Notes: generated by a model not told the origin, from the sequence alone. DNA of 64,000 nt from JAYFRL01 sp034925905 (GCA_034925905.1 JAYFRL010000002.1:1-64000); one strand, 5' to 3'; numbered from the stretch's first letter, positions 24,146 through 32,879 are shown. Translations and numbers: made by a program.

Positions 24146-24901
24146 GTGTTTGACTTAAAAGGACAAATTGCCATAGTTACGGGAGGGGGAATGGGGATAG
24201 GCAAAGCTGTTGCGGATTTTTTAAGCGGTGCGGGAGCAAGTGTTGCCATTGCCGATTATAATTTTGAAGCCGCAAAAAATACTGCCGGAGAATTTCAAGC
24301 CCGCGGAAGAGATGTTAAAGCGTTTCATGTTGATGTTTCGGATTCGAAAATGGTTTTGGATATGGTTAATGAAGTAAACAGGCTTTGGGGCGGAATAGAT
24401 ATACTTATAAACAACGCCGGTATTTTGCAGGATAAGTATGTAACGGAGATTTCAGAAGAAGATTGGGACAGGATGATTGACGTGCATATGAAAGGCGTCT
24501 TTTTTTGCACACGCGCCGTTATTCCGTTTATGGCTGAAAAGAATTACGGACGTATAGTAAATATTGCCTCAACAGGGGCAAGGCAGGCAAACTATATGGC
24601 GGGCTCGCATTATTGCGCGGCAAAGGGAGGTATAGTTTCCTTTTCAAGACAGCTCGGCCAGCAGCTTTACCGCAAGGGGCTTGATATAACCATAAATAAT
24701 GTTGCTCCGGGCACGATAAACACAGCTATGGTGAGTATGCGGCCTCCTGAAACGATAAAATGGATTATAGGCCAGATACCTGTTCCGCGCCTTGGAGAAG
24801 TTGAGGATATAGGCTATGCCGTTTTGTTCCTTGCATCAAGGTGGGCCGGGTATATAATGGGTGAAACGCTGGATGTAAACGGCGGAAAATATATGACGTG
24901 A
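24146..24901 (+). CDS. Short-chain dehydrogenase/reductase (SDR)
   Basis: A 251-residue classical SDR. Cofactor motif TGGGMGIG (12-19), NNAG (89-92), catalytic Ser142, Tyr156 and Lys160 (Y-x-x-x-K in HYCAAKGG), and the C-terminal GETLDVNGGKYM. Asp37 after the second strand favours NAD over NADP. GTG start at 24146 behind AAGGGATGAC. It reversibly oxidises a hydroxyl to a ketone; a sugar-acid or acyloin substrate would fit the neighbourhood, but this is inference. The next gene is a decayed paralogue. Confidence 0.88.
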   Translation: MFDLKGQIAIVTGGGMGIGKAVADFLSGAGASVAIADYNFEAAKNTAGEFQARGRDVKAFHVDVSDSKMVLDMVNEVNRLWGGIDILINNAGILQDKYVTEISEEDWDRMIDVHMKGVFFCTRAVIPFMAEKNYGRIVNIASTGARQANYMAGSHYCAAKGGIVSFSRQLGQQLYRKGLDITINNVAPGTINTAMVSMRPPETIKWIIGQIPVPRLGEVEDIGYAVLFLASRWAGYIMGETLDVNGGKYMT

Positions 24902-24913
24902 GGAGGCGTAAAA

Positions 24914-25696
24914 ATGAAAATAAATCTTGATTGTATAGACAAATCAATGCTTAAGGGTAAGGTTGCTTTTGTTTCGGACGCTTCAAACGGAATATCAGAG
25001 GAAGTTATACGCCTTTTTGCGATGGCCTGAGCTGATATTGCGCTTAACGCCAAAGACGCCGCTGCCGAAGCACGGATAAAAGAAATACTTGATAAAGAAG
25101 GCGTAAGATACAAAATTTTTAATTTTACGTCTCTGGATTCAGAAAATATAAAAAATATGGTTAGTGAAACTAAAAAATGCCTTGGGAAGATACAAATACT
25201 TGTGAATTACTGCGATTTTGAGGAAAACATACCGTTTTCGGAGACAAACGAAGAAAAATTCAGCCGTATGATAGAGCTTCATTTAACCAACGCATACCGT
25301 TTTTGCTATGCGGCTGTTCCGGGCATGATAGAATCGGGATACGGAAGGATAATAAATATAGGTTCCGTTTCAGGCAAAACAGGAGGGTATGCCATTGGCG
25401 CGGGAGTTCATTACTGCGCTGCAGCAGGAGGGCTCTTGGGCCTTTCCCGTGGGCTTGCGCTTAAAGAAGTGAATAAAAAAATAACCGTGAATACGGTATG
25501 TCCGTCCATGGTTCGGCTTGAAGCCCAAAAAAGCAGAAGCAAAGAAGAAATAGAAACCATTAAAAAAGAACTTCCGTTTAACCGTTTTGCAGACCCTCTT
25601 GAAATAGCCGGAGGTGTGCTGTTTTTAGCCTCGCCTTTTACCGGTTGGATAACGGGATATTCGCTGGATATAAACGGCGGACTTTTTATGGACTGA
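24914..25696 (+). pseudogene. Second SDR paralogue, interrupted by an in-frame TGA and lacking the catalytic lysine
   Basis: ATG 24914 follows GAGGAGGCG and the frame continues to 25696, but codon 39 (25028-25030) is TGA. It falls in FAMA-stop-ADIALNA, where SDRs normally have Gly (FAxxGADVAL), so a GGA-to-TGA change is the simplest cause. The cofactor loop is also poor (SDASNGIS instead of TGxxxGIG) and the catalytic Y-x-x-x-K reads Y-C-A-A-A. Ser and Tyr remain and the C-terminal DINGG is intact. TGA is used as an ordinary stop elsewhere in the window. It is most likely a non-enzymatic or dying gene; the 3-prime part (from 25157) could still be translated from an internal ATG. Confidence 0.8.
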
Positions 25697-25743
25697 TTAA
25701 GAGAAGGTTTTATATGGTTAAAATAAAATTTAAGGAACCAAAA

Positions 25744-25820
25744 GCCTCCGTTTAAAGATGCTGCAACTTAGGGATTTACGAAAACAAGTAAATTTTTGAG
25801 TGACATCTTCAGACGGTGGC
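25744..25820. repeat. 77-base imperfect inverted repeat between SDR pseudogene and CRISPR-cas locus
   Basis: The outer arm GCC-T-CCGTTTAAAGATG pairs with CATCTTCAGACGG-T-GGC; after a small internal loop, ACTTAGGGATTTAC pairs with GTAAATTTTTGAGT (all 14 positions pair if G-T is allowed) around a GAAAACAA loop. There is no T run. It could be a miniature inverted-repeat element or a structured RNA. Confidence 0.55.
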
Positions 25821-25822
25821 AA

Positions 25823-25875
25823 AACAAAAGACCACCTACATCATGGTTAATGCTTGCTTGGACTGGTCTTTTGTT
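25823..25875. terminator. Long hairpin at the end of the cas operon
   Basis: AACAAAAGACCA (25823-25834) and TGGTCTTTTGTT (25864-25875) form a perfect 12-bp stem with a 29-base loop, eight bases beyond the stop of cas7 on the minus strand. Probably a bidirectional terminator for cas7 and the SDR operon. Confidence 0.55.
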
Positions 25876-25883
25876 CTGTATAA

Positions 25884-26777
25884 TCAAATTAAATTAATGA
25901 TTTGGGGGATACAAGCAGTCTGTGGAGTGGGGATTTCATAATCTGCAAAAGAACCAGGCTCTTCAACTTTGGCCGTAATCTGCAAAGAATGTTGAATCAT
26001 CGCTGAGGTTTCTTTTGGCGTTTTTTCGTTGTGTTTCCACCAGTATACTCTGCATACCACGCAAGTACCATCAGGACGAGCAGAAGATGTGTCATTTTCA
26101 AATAATGTGCATAGGGATTTTTTTATTTTTTCTGCGTCCTCTTCTGTGAAGCCGGTTTTCTCGGCAAGCTGGCAATTGATACTGCCGCGAATCACATACA
26201 AGCCAAAGTTTACATAGTGCTTCATGCCCATTGTATCAGAAGCCTTTCCTCTTTTTCCGGCTTCGGCATTTACGCTTTTTGTAATCTTCATATCAATTAT
26301 TTCAATGGGGTCAACGCTGATTGCCTGTTGGATAGATACCGGTCCTCGAACGCCGACGGACAGTTGGCTCCCGTTTTCATCTTTTTGCTCTTTTGCTTTT
26401 TTCGTGTCTTTTTTAAAAGCAAACACTTGACCGAAGGCTCTTACGTCTATCCATTTTTCACAGGCAATCTTGGCAAACAGTTCTGTGTCTGCATTCTTGC
26501 CTTTTTTGATTTCTGCTGCCAACTGTGAATCACTCGCTGCACGATCTTTCAGATTGCGATATTCATCCGTTTCTCTTCCATCTGTTTGAACAAAGATGTA
26601 CTCGCCCATATCCTGAAAGCGATTACGTATTTTTCGTTTGATTGCCACATCAGAAAAAATACCATAACCGTCGTAATCCTCACGGGGGCGATTCCCGTTA
26701 AGCGGATCACCGTTGATATTCGCGCGTGTTACCGATACGATTGCTGCGAAATCGATCTTGTTTTGCAAAATAGCCAT
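25884..26777 (-). CDS. cas7c: Type I-C CRISPR-associated protein Cas7c (Csd2)
   Basis: A 297-residue Cas7 backbone subunit. MAILQNKIDFAAIVSVTRANINGDPLNGNRPRED is the invariant N-terminus of Cas7/Csd2, and VRGPVSIQQAISVDPIEI with TKSVNAEAGKRGKASDTMG follows. Several copies polymerise along the crRNA in the Cascade complex. Start ATG 26777 is chosen for its AGAGAGGG ribosome site and family N-terminus; the frame opens earlier at 26840. It starts three bases after the end of cas8c. In complete type I-C loci cas4-cas1-cas2 come next; here the operon ends with a hairpin and then an SDR pseudogene. Confidence 0.92.
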   Translation of the reverse strand: MAILQNKIDFAAIVSVTRANINGDPLNGNRPREDYDGYGIFSDVAIKRKIRNRFQDMGEYIFVQTDGRETDEYRNLKDRAASDSQLAAEIKKGKNADTELFAKIACEKWIDVRAFGQVFAFKKDTKKAKEQKDENGSQLSVGVRGPVSIQQAISVDPIEIIDMKITKSVNAEAGKRGKASDTMGMKHYVNFGLYVIRGSINCQLAEKTGFTEEDAEKIKKSLCTLFENDTSSARPDGTCVVCRVYWWKHNEKTPKETSAMIQHSLQITAKVEEPGSFADYEIPTPQTACIPQIINLI

Positions 26778-26778
26778 C

Positions 26779-28799
26779 TTAATTTCCCTCTCTTTCCATA
26801 TTAACAAGTTCATCCTCGCCGGTATTATCAGCGTCATCATTTTTTTGATATTTCAAAGCCGTTCGCTGGCAGTCATAGCCAAGGAGAAATCTCCCGTCGA
26901 GAGTTTTTTTTTCTTCGAAAGCACCTTCCTCAAACAACTCGGTGATATCGCCGTAAAGGTTTTTGTAATACTCACAGCTGCTCGGTTTTAGCTGTTTGAA
27001 GTATATTTGTGTGTTTCTGCGAATGAGTTCCCATGTGCGGAACGGTGTGCGGGAGAATTGCTGCATATACCTTTCTGCGTTGGTTGTGCGCGTTTCGCCA
27101 TATTCAAACGTGCTACGCTCAACCTTTTCGGCAACTGCCAGCAAGCGCCCAAAGAGATAGCTGCGATTTGTGCATTGTTCGTCAAGCTTCATATCAAAAA
27201 TCACTCCTTTTTCCCAATAGTATCTTTTTACCAAAGAACACGCAATGTGAAGAACTCGGAGGTAATTAAGTTTCTTTTCATAGGCTATTTGATTGCATGC
27301 CTTTTCTACTGCGCTACGAACTATATCGCGTGGAATTGCTGCTCCGTCAATAATACAGGGACGCAGCCGGTCAAATGTAGAAAGAAGCATGGGACATTTG
27401 CCGTCACTGTTAGGACGCAGCGTCAGCTGTTTGTTCTGCTCTGTACCATAAACTGCTTTTGCCGTTTCGCTTATAGACGCCATACCTTCATATCGGCAGA
27501 AGGACTTATCCTTAAAATACTCATGCTGCCAGCAGCAGCTCTCTTGCCATATGCGAATGTTTTCAAGGTAGCGAGAGGTTGCTAGTTCTTTATAATAGGT
27601 CATTGCAAGACGTCCAGGGGTTGCGCTGTCAAGCGCCATAACTACCATCGAAGACAAATCACTTAGCTTTGTTGAATATCCATCTATCGCCATATTGAAA
27701 TCTTTTGAAGAGGCATAATTGGTATCAGTTATTACTGATTCTTTCTCATCAAACAGCACACTTTCGGCAATTTTTGCCTTTTCACTTTTGCTTGCAGCCA
27801 TTTCGATAATCGTCGCAGCATCATCGTAAAAATGTGGTATATTGTTTAAGCTGCTTTCCCATGCCACGATGCACAAGCCATCACACACATATCCCTGTCT
27901 GCGAATAATCCATTTCAGTGCGTTGTGTATTTTTTGTGAGGTTTCATAGCCGATGGACATCGCTTCATTGTAGCCGCTTTTTTTGTCCTTCGTTTTGAAG
28001 CGCCCGCGGTAGGTGAAGTTTTTATCATCGTTTGATGAAATCAAGCTTGCCTTTGTGTCCCATTCACCACGAATTTTTACGGGATTTGTTTTTGCAGTCA
28101 ATACTATATTGCCAGTCAAAAAGCATATATCTGATTGTTTTGTTGTTGATAAATAATAAGAAATAAAACTATGCTGTACATCCTTGTCCAACCACACAGA
28201 GGTATCATTCTGCTGGGCTTGGTCCAAATAAACTCGGAAGCGTACAAAAGCTTTTTCAATACGTGTGCCTTGAACTTTTTTTCTATCAGACAATATCCCC
28301 GCATCATCCAGGGTTAGCACCTTACTTTTTAACAAATCCTCAATGGTGCTTTTTTTGAAACATAATTGAGAACGGCGATTACTTTAGGATGTGCGTATTC
28401 TGAAGAGCACCAAGCGGATAATTTTTTCAAATATGAAGGAAAGATTTTCTTAATATCATCCAATTTCTGTTTTTTCTTCTTTTCCGTCTCTCCGTCAAAA
28501 TACAGGGTTACTCTATCCACAAAATCTCCAGCAATGTACGACAAACTGTCGCATAAGGGCAGAGCTTTTACACTGGTTCTGCGATCCGGGTACGGAACGA
28601 TTGTTTCCGACTCCTTTTTATCAAGTGTACGGGCATTAATAAAGTTCCCATATTCATCGATGGTGATTTCAATTTGCGCTTTCATCGTATCATATCCCAA
28701 GGGAATCAATGTCAGATGTTTCCCGTTCCACATTTCAACCTCGCCGGCTCGCCAAGCGTTTGCGTCATACAAAGAACAGAGGGAGGATGCCCAGCTCAT
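26779..28799 (-). pseudogene. cas8c: Type I-C large subunit Cas8c (Csd1), interrupted by a one-base frameshift
   Basis: Two overlapping frames together encode about 670 residues of Cas8c. The first (28799 down to a stop at 28329) has the Csd1 start MSWASSLCSLYDAN and IPLGYDTMKAQIEITIDEYGNF and PLCDSLSYIAGDF. The second (ending 26779) continues with the remainder. The break is at an A7 run on the minus strand (28350-28356): the codons read TCA AAA AAA GCA, and one extra A or a -1 slip restores KKSTIEDLLKSK. A-AAA-AAA-G is also a known slippery pattern. Type I-C systems make a small Cas11 from an internal start in the 3-prime part of this gene, which would survive. Loss of the join would disable PAM recognition. 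Confidence 0.85.
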
Positions 28800-29539
28800 A
28801 GCCCAACCTCCTCATCCGTAAACTCTTTTAGCCCGGTGAAGTTGTCAAGTTCTTCGCCGAATGGTTTGATAGCCATTTTGTGCAGAATTCGCCTATCCTT
28901 GTCCGGTATTTCATCCGGTTCGGGGAATTCTATGATTCCCTTGCGCATGACTACATTATGAAAACGGACGCTCATGTGTCCGCATTCGGCTTCCCGAACC
29001 GCTTCGTCGGCATATGTGAAGCCGTGGAACATATAGCCAAGCGCGAATTCATCAATATTGTCATACGCAGCTGCCCCTTCACCAAAAATGCACGGGGACA
29101 CATCGCCGTGACACTCTCGTGTGCCAAGAAAAACATCCCGCCTTCCGCTGCGTTCAATCATCCGGCGGGCAATATTGTGATGTTTATTTTCGTTGCGGTC
29201 AGCGGTCAGCTCTGGTCGGTTCTCGTTCCAAACAAAGTGCGCACGAACCTGATAATGAACATTTTTAAGGTAAGTGTAAATGGAAAGGTCATTCCCGCCA
29301 TTGTAATTCCTTGTCTTGATGCCTTCCGATGCTGTCTGGATGGGGTTCATGATTCGTACTGCATCAATGATCCAGATAATTGTTGGCTTGAAATAAACAG
29401 ACATTAGGATGCCTTTTAAAGCCTCATAGGTTGGCACGTAATAGCTGCTCTTTTCTCCGCCAACACGGGTAACAGGGTCTGAGAACAGTGCCCTATCTCC
29501 GCTTACTTCAAATTCAACGGTATTTCGCTTTTTTTCCAT
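28796..29539 (-). CDS. cas5c: Type I-C Cas5c (Cas5d) pre-crRNA endoribonuclease
   Basis: A 247-residue Cas5 of the I-C/Dvulg subtype: NTVEFEVSGDRALFSDPVTRVGGEKSSYYVPTYEALKGIL is its ferredoxin-like N-terminus, and the middle carries TRECHGDVSPCIF. In type I-C this subunit replaces Cas6 and cuts the repeat stem-loop, then stays on the crRNA 5-prime handle. ATG 29539 is preferred over the frame start at 29581 because TAGGAGGTGG precedes it. It overlaps cas8c by four bases (ATGA). Confidence 0.92.
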   Translation of the reverse strand: MEKKRNTVEFEVSGDRALFSDPVTRVGGEKSSYYVPTYEALKGILMSVYFKPTIIWIIDAVRIMNPIQTASEGIKTRNYNGGNDLSIYTYLKNVHYQVRAHFVWNENRPELTADRNENKHHNIARRMIERSGRRDVFLGTRECHGDVSPCIFGEGAAAYDNIDEFALGYMFHGFTYADEAVREAECGHMSVRFHNVVMRKGIIEFPEPDEIPDKDRRILHKMAIKPFGEELDNFTGLKEFTDEEVGL

Positions 29540-29561
29540 AGGTCGACCACCTCCTAATATA

Positions 29562-31967
29562 TCAGTGTTTGGGATTATCACTTACTCCAAATTCATCATG
29601 GTAATAAGTTCGAGACAGAATAAAGATGCCAGCTTTTTCTTCAAAGCGCACGCCTGCTCCGATTTTTTGCATTGCATAGTTGGTTAACTGCACTGTGTAT
29701 CGCTGCAAATAGCGCAATTCTTTTTTTGCCTCGGAAATCAGATGATCCGATAACAGCTTTTCAATATGCATCAAGGCATCATCGTTGTATTCAACAATAA
29801 CATCTTGGCTGCCCGTATCCCCGATAACTTCAAATGCTTCCCCGGCCTCTTTGAAAGCCTGCTTCAGTAGTAGGCTGTCTGATTTTTTGTTTCGTTTGCG
29901 GCCAGAAGGATTTGTAGTCAGCAAGTCAAGGATTGTGTGCTCCGGGTCATTTTTCAAAGGAAACGCCATTTCGTTTTGGAGCGGGCGATAGTATTTTGTG
30001 TAGAATTCATCCATTGCGGCTTTGGACAATGCACCTCCCGGGTAATACTGCGGGTTTATACGGATGTTATGCAGGATTTCGCGTGTTACCTCTTGCGCAC
30101 CATGTACATGACCAAGGTTGTAAACGCACTCATCCCTAATATAGATGACAGGGACAATGCCGCACTCCGTTTCCCGATTTCGGTTGCACCGCCCAGCTGC
30201 CTGAACAACACTGTCTAGCCCGGTCAAGGAGCGAATCACGTGCTCAAACGATATATCGACGCCGGCTTCGATGAGCGTTGTGCTGATACAGATGATTCCT
30301 TGTATATTTGTTTTATTTTGCAGGCAGTTACGTATCTCTGTCAGAACGACGCTCCGGTGCTCTGGACACATATTGGCGGATAGATGAAATAGTCGATATG
30401 CATCTGTATTACCGATAGTCTTTTGAATATATTCCACTATTTTACGAGCCATAGGTTTTGTGTTTAAAATAACAAGAAGAGAAGACACCTCTTGTGCCTG
30501 TTTCAGAATAAAGTCTGCGGCTTCCTCGACTGAAAGACCGTTTCCTTCGGTACAATCAACGATTTCAACTCTTTTGAATGCCTCATCATACTTTTCACTA
30601 TCACAAGCGATGCTTCGCAAAGGCAGAATGCGATAATCGCTCAGCCTGTCCAACAACGGTTGTGTTGCCGAGCAAAAAACAATGTCCGTGGCACAAAATT
30701 GAGCAAGGAAATTCATCGCCGCATTGAACAGCTTCAGCACTTTGATTGGAAGCGCCTGAATTTCGTCTATGATAATTACTGAATCGCCAAGCGCCTGCAT
30801 GCGCCGTACGCTTGAGGTTTTTGCATCGAACAGTGTGTTGAGAAATTGCACCGCAGACGTGGCAATCACAGGGGATTGAGACCAATTTTCTGTCAATAGC
30901 TTGTACTTTTTTTCGCTCTCACCATCATTGGAATCGAATATTACATTTGAGTGATGTCGTAAGACGGCATCGTCATCTTCAATATAAGCCGCCATTTCAT
31001 TTGCGTTTTGTTCCAGAATAGAGTTAAAAGGAGCAATATAGAAAATGTGCTTTTTCCCGTAGTGTACAGCTGTTTGCAGCGCATAGCGCAGCACCGACAG
31101 TGTCTTTCCTGCACCGCAGGGAACAACAAGACGAAATATACCACTGCTTCCGCCGTCAAACTCTGCACAGGCCTTTGAAATCTCAGCACGAAATTGGTCT
31201 AGCGCTGACGGTTCTTTTTCTGACTGGAGCAGCTTTATCTTTGCTTCACAATGGTTTAGATATGATTTCCACATATCTTTTCGCTTTTGGCAAGGCACCG
31301 GCGTTTTTGGCTCAACTCCATCCTCAAAACAAGCCGTATTTGTGCGGTCGGCATCAATTACGATTGAGGTAAGCAGTCTAATGTACATTGCCAAGTAAAA
31401 ATGAGACGAGCCGTATCCTTGCGCTGCACTGTCGAATTCCTTTATTTTGGTCCAAATTGCATTGGCATCGTCACATGCTTCGCAAAACTCATTTTCAATG
31501 GTGTCTTTCCCATAATGCCCGTACACAATATGTTCCACTGCGTCATATGAATCAGAAATGTGCGCAATGGCTTCTTGAAAAGGAATTCTTCCATCTATGG
31601 AAAGGCAATCTCGCAATCCATGATGGCTCATAATGACGGTTCGCACTATTTCTGCGGTAAGTTCTTCGATGGTATCCTTAGGATTTGCCAGATTGTTTGC
31701 TAACAGAGCTCCGTGAGTAGAGTGGATGACTGAACCCCGAAAAACAGCTTCCCCAGTCGCAGCGGCTTTGAGATAAGCAAGATATTCTTGCGTGTTTTTT
31801 CCGTCATCGTGGTGTCTGCCTATGAACATGGACAATCTGCCAATGCCATACTGGTTTCCGATATCACAGGTTATTTTTGCTACGCCGTTGTTATGTTCAG
31901 CAACTGTCTGTTCATGTCCATCTGATTTTCGTATATGGGCAATGAACCGTTTTTCATGTTCCTCCAA
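29562..31967 (-). CDS. cas3: Type I-C CRISPR helicase-nuclease Cas3 (HD + DExH fused)
   Basis: An 801-residue Cas3 with an N-terminal HD nuclease and SF2 helicase. HD residues: His25, HDDGK with His53-Asp54, His85, His115/116 and DADR at about 205-208. Helicase: Walker A as PCGAGKT (283-289; usual PTGAGKT, so Thr to Cys), DExH box as DEIQ, SAT-like CSATQP and motif VI QAAGRCNRN. It degrades target DNA after Cascade binding. All catalytic groups look intact, so this subunit could still be active. It is the first gene of the operon with a promoter at 32022-32050. Confidence 0.93.
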   Translation of the reverse strand: MEEHEKRFIAHIRKSDGHEQTVAEHNNGVAKITCDIGNQYGIGRLSMFIGRHHDDGKNTQEYLAYLKAAATGEAVFRGSVIHSTHGALLANNLANPKDTIEELTAEIVRTVIMSHHGLRDCLSIDGRIPFQEAIAHISDSYDAVEHIVYGHYGKDTIENEFCEACDDANAIWTKIKEFDSAAQGYGSSHFYLAMYIRLLTSIVIDADRTNTACFEDGVEPKTPVPCQKRKDMWKSYLNHCEAKIKLLQSEKEPSALDQFRAEISKACAEFDGGSSGIFRLVVPCGAGKTLSVLRYALQTAVHYGKKHIFYIAPFNSILEQNANEMAAYIEDDDAVLRHHSNVIFDSNDGESEKKYKLLTENWSQSPVIATSAVQFLNTLFDAKTSSVRRMQALGDSVIIIDEIQALPIKVLKLFNAAMNFLAQFCATDIVFCSATQPLLDRLSDYRILPLRSIACDSEKYDEAFKRVEIVDCTEGNGLSVEEAADFILKQAQEVSSLLVILNTKPMARKIVEYIQKTIGNTDAYRLFHLSANMCPEHRSVVLTEIRNCLQNKTNIQGIICISTTLIEAGVDISFEHVIRSLTGLDSVVQAAGRCNRNRETECGIVPVIYIRDECVYNLGHVHGAQEVTREILHNIRINPQYYPGGALSKAAMDEFYTKYYRPLQNEMAFPLKNDPEHTILDLLTTNPSGRKRNKKSDSLLLKQAFKEAGEAFEVIGDTGSQDVIVEYNDDALMHIEKLLSDHLISEAKKELRYLQRYTVQLTNYAMQKIGAGVRFEEKAGIFILSRTYYHDEFGVSDNPKH

Positions 31968-32021
31968 AACATCCCCTCATTTTTAAAAATAAGCTAAATT
32001 GAATGTTAATGTAATAATTTT

Positions 32022-32050
32022 AGATTAGTTCAAAATAATCCAATTGTCAA
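32022..32050 (-). promoter_or_regulatory. Promoter of the cas operon
   Basis: On the minus strand TTGACA (32045-32050), 17-base spacer, TAATCT (32022-32027). The -35 TTGACAA is palindromic with the -35 of the divergent promoter at 32044. Confidence 0.65.
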
Positions 32051-32072
32051 GAGGCATTTTTTCTGATATAAT
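32044..32072 (+). promoter_or_regulatory. Promoter directed into the solitary CRISPR repeat
   Basis: TTGTCA (32044-32049), 17-base spacer, consensus TATAAT (32067-32072). The expected start of transcription is at about 32080, the first base of the repeat. Confidence 0.6.
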
Positions 32073-32079
32073 AATTTTT

Positions 32080-32119
32080 GTCGTCCGACACCCTTTTTAT
32101 GTTGGACGTGGATTGAAAT
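32080..32119 (+). CRISPR. Single type I-C-like CRISPR repeat (no array)
   Basis: Forty bases beginning GTCGTCCGACA and ending in the diagnostic type I-C 3-prime handle CGTGGATTGAAAT. CGTCCGACA pairs with TGTTGGACG (one G-T) around CCCTTTTTA, giving the hairpin that Cas5c cuts. It is about 8 bases longer than common I-C repeats. I looked for a second copy within the next several hundred bases and found none. The array appears lost or reduced to one repeat; the adjoining A/T-rich stretch with a promoter would be its leader. Confidence 0.65.
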
Positions 32120-32133
32120 AATTGAATGTTTAT

Positions 32134-32213
32134 GTTATGGGAAACCGTAGCGACAAAGGCATCGGAAGTAAGTTTCCGGGGCCTTTGCTTTTATGCTTCC
32201 GCCAACCCATAAC
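32134..32213 (+). ncRNA. Candidate structured element next to the lone repeat
   Basis: GTTATGGG (32134-32141) pairs perfectly with CCCATAAC (32206-32213). Enclosed is AAAGGC-AT-CGGAA pairing with TTCCG-GG-GCCTTT (32155-32186) around a GTAAGT loop. CCGCC inside the outer 3-prime arm region could also pair with GGCGG just outside (about 32217-32222), a possible pseudoknot. I do not recognise the family. It may belong to the decayed mobile element that follows. Confidence 0.4.
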
Positions 32214-32354
32214 GAAGGCGGCATATTTTCCAATTCATGAACTCACTATCTTTGTAATCGTTTGTGTCTTTTGCAACTCCATCGAAAGGTGATATGAAAA
32301 TAATATCACGAAAATGTGGGTTTAGAAATGTTAGTGAGCGGGTTTAAATTACTT

Positions 32355-32860
32355 TTATGCCTGCTTCTTGTCTGTCTTTGCCTGTATCTTACGATGATAG
32401 GCAGTTTTGGATTTCCGACGATTTCGTTCTTTCTTGCATTCCGGGTCATCACAATATTTCTGGTGATAGCCGTTCTTTATGAAAATGTTGCCACAGGCTT
32501 CGCAGTAACCGATACCCGTTCTGTCTCCCAGGGCAGAGGATAATCGGGCGATGCGGTCATATACTGTGCCGCAGCATAATAGACAACATCAAATACGGAA
32601 GCGAAGGCCTGAACGATTCGGAACTCTCCACTAAAACTCAGAGTCAGTTCAAGCGTAAACGCAGGTATCTTTTTGGAGACGTAGTTCTTTATTATGCTTA
32701 ACTTCTCAATCGGACTTGTATTTTCAAAGCCAGAAAAGCCTTCGAATGAGACCAGCACCTTTTCTTCGTCATCATAATAAGCAAGCCTGTGTTGCAGAAC
32801 TTCAGGTGCTCATTACTGATGGATGTAAAAGAAAAATCCCTCAATATCGAGCCTTTCCTC
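32355..32860 (-). pseudogene. Decayed zinc-ribbon protein gene
   Basis: The minus-strand end (stop at 32355) encodes GYCEACGNIFIKNGYHQKYC followed by DDPECKKERNRRKSKTAY and a basic tail, a CxxC...CxxxxC zinc ribbon of the kind found at the end of mobile-element accessory proteins in Clostridia. The upstream part continues in a different frame (LSIIKNYVSKKIPAFTLELTLSFSGEF...YYAAAQYM), so at least one frameshift near 32550 separates them, and another is likely near 32745. I do not name the family. Confidence 0.5.
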
Positions 32861-32879
32861 ACAAAAGCAAGAAATTGCC

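Noticed and set aside
25028..25030. In-frame TGA as selenocysteine codon in the SDR paralogue
   Set aside because: The position is structurally Gly in SDRs, no nearby stem typical of a bacterial selenocysteine element is evident, and the protein also lacks its catalytic lysine.
28329..28350. Stem after the A7 run as a frameshift stimulator
   Set aside because: GCACC/GGTGC starts within the slip site and encloses a 23-base loop, so its spacing does not fit a normal stimulatory hairpin.
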